The notes beneath the pieces are model-generated. The model did no database searches and was not told where the DNA came from. It saw only the letters and a list, made by a program, of their open reading frames with translations. Positions 38,381-39,338 of a stretch of DNA of 39,338 bases are shown here, piece after piece (within the stretch, counting starts at the first letter, position 1; each line of letters opens with the position of its first letter). Origin of the DNA: a virus; IMG/VR virus record IMGVR_UViG_3300010157_000009, positions 1 to 39,338 of that record; one strand, 5' to 3'. The position numbers and the translations under genes were made by a program.

Positions 38381-39338
38381 TTAGTAAGTGATTGTGCAGG
38401 ATGCTGTTCCCGCGCCCGCTCCAATTGTAATTTCGTAGACCGCAAATGGCACAACAGTAGTGAGTTGATCATATGTCTCGCCAGCACTACCAGAAGTTCC
38501 AGCAGTTCCTGCTCCACCTGCGCCAGAAGCGCCATTGCTTCCACATCCATCTCCACCATTTCCACCATTTCCGCTCCACCGCTGTCCGTCAAAACCTCCA
38601 GCACTACCAGTACCACCAGATGACCCACCAGAACCTGACGCACCTGCGCTGCCACCGCTGCCTCCCATAGGCCCACTTCCATTTCCTCCAGCCGCTGCGC
38701 CACTACAGTAATATGCACCGCCTGCTCCACCGCCGCCACCTCCACCGTATCCGCCAAATCCCTTGGTTCCGCCAGTCCCGCCTATCAAAGTAATTGGGCT
38801 AAAACCACTTCCAGAAATACTTAGATTTTTTCCAGAAATACCATCAACCCCATCTTGCCCATCAGCGCCATTTGCACCAGTTGATCCCCCTGTGAATGGC
38901 GGATCATAGTCGGGAGGAGAACCTCCAAATGCTGATGTACCCTGTTCTCCGCTATTTCCATTTTGCCCCGCTGTACCATCAGATCCAGTACCTGCATTTG
39001 CAGTAATCGTAACAGATTTAACCCACGCTGGTGCAGTCCAATAATGTGTTCCCTCTGTGTCAAACGTCACGGAGCCATTAAGCGATGTCGGCTCCCATTG
39101 GTTATTTGCCGCTGACCACATTAAAAATTGCCCATCATTAGGCGCCGTTGTCGATACCGCCTTAAGCTGCAAGGACACCGCATCCGCTGGCTGAGGTGCC
39201 CACCACGTTGGCGAGGTTGCTGGATCGTTGCCTGTGTTGGAGTTTTGAATGCAAATCCACGTCTCGCGCTGCGAGGTTGCCACCAAATCACCCTGCGTGT
39301 AGGTCGCGCCAGCCGACCACGCACGCCCGCCGATGTCA
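38381..39338 (-). CDS. Gly-rich tail fibre, C-terminal part (gene continues at base 508)
   Basis: This is the downstream part of the fibre whose start lies at 508. A segment [20 protein letters not shown] with [10 protein letters not shown] is followed by a [20 protein letters not shown] region and then a long Gly-rich stretch with runs such as [19 protein letters not shown]. Gly-rich ends of this kind resemble the polyglycine-II adhesin domains of phage receptor-binding proteins. It ends in ASCTITY. Bases 39226-39338 repeat 1-113 exactly. The role in receptor binding is inferred. Confidence 0.8.
   Translation of the reverse strand, partial: DIGGRAWSAGATYTQGDLVATSQRETWICIQNSNTGNDPATSPTWWAPQPADAVSLQLKAVSTTAPNDGQFLMWSAANNQWEPTSLNGSVTFDTEGTHYWTAPAWVKSVTITANAGTGSDGTAGQNGNSGEQGTSAFGGSPPDYDPPFTGGSTGANGADGQDGVDGISGKNLSISGSGFSPITLIGGTGGTKGFGGYGGGGGGGAGGAYYCSGAAAGGNGSGPMGGSGGSAGASGSGGSSGGTGSAGGFDGQRWSGNGGNGGDGCGSNGASGAGGAGTAGTSGSAGETYDQLTTVVPFAVYEITIGAGAGTASCTITY
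39226..39338. repeat. Terminal direct repeat, right copy
   Basis: Identical over 113 bases to the left end; see the entry for 1-113. It marks the overlap of a circular sequence. Confidence 0.95.

Noticed and set aside
1-39338. CRISPR array, insertion sequence, integrase or attachment site
   Set aside because: No regularly spaced repeats of CRISPR type, no transposase or integrase motifs and no tRNA-linked attachment duplication were seen.

Overview
This window is a complete, circularly closed tailed-phage genome. The first 113 bases (1-113) are repeated exactly at the end (39226-39338), and one tail-fibre gene reads in frame across that join, so the unique length is 39,225 bp. The gene set indicates a podovirus-like virion: a large terminase, a P22-type portal, a scaffold, an SU10-type (DUF5309-like) capsid protein, a nozzle-like beta-rich protein and a set of Gln/Ala-rich internal virion (ejection) proteins that includes one of about 1170 residues. 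I see no tape measure, sheath or baseplate genes. I also see no integrase, repressor, RNA polymerase or DNA polymerase, so the phage is probably lytic and depends on host transcription and host polymerase. The host cannot be fixed from sequence. Almost no gene has a Shine-Dalgarno sequence; many starts follow A/C-rich leaders, which suggests a host lineage that tolerates non-SD initiation (Bacteroidota is one example, Verrucomicrobiota is possible).

Layout. (1) A late minus-strand block starts near 12827 and runs leftward: two small proteins, a structured non-coding segment, terminase, portal, an 84-aa protein, scaffold, capsid, a CAT-anticodon tRNA, neck proteins and fibre genes. It passes through the contig join to further fibres, holin, a small membrane protein, GH108 lysozyme, metallophosphoesterase, nozzle-like protein and internal virion proteins, ending near 24138. 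(2) A minus-strand replication block runs from 24028 to 17752: OB-fold ssDNA-binding-like protein, Hjc-like PD-(D/E)XK nuclease, unknown protein, replication-organiser-like protein, N-terminal half of DnaB, accessory genes, RecE/RecB-type exonuclease, C-terminal half of DnaB and an HTH protein. (3) A plus-strand block (13850-17645) carries a MoxR-like AAA ATPase, a VWA-like partner, a small membrane protein and small unknown proteins. It ends at a strong terminator that faces the end of the replication block. (4) A 1-kb non-coding divergent region (12828-13849) holds a G-rich iteron-like array and a foldable leader.

The most unusual features are: a replicative DnaB helicase cut in two inside its RecA fold, with the halves separated by about 2.2 kb and several other genes; a tRNA with the C1:A72 hallmark of initiator tRNAs whose 3' end lies 5 nt before the next start codon; a structured RNA candidate of about 330 nt upstream of the terminase gene with a 9-bp long-range pairing; a switch-like leader before the AAA ATPase; a heptamer, TGTCTTA, that I counted 32 times on the two strands where about five are expected; and a junction motif, ACYTAYTAR just before ATG, shared by five late-gene boundaries.
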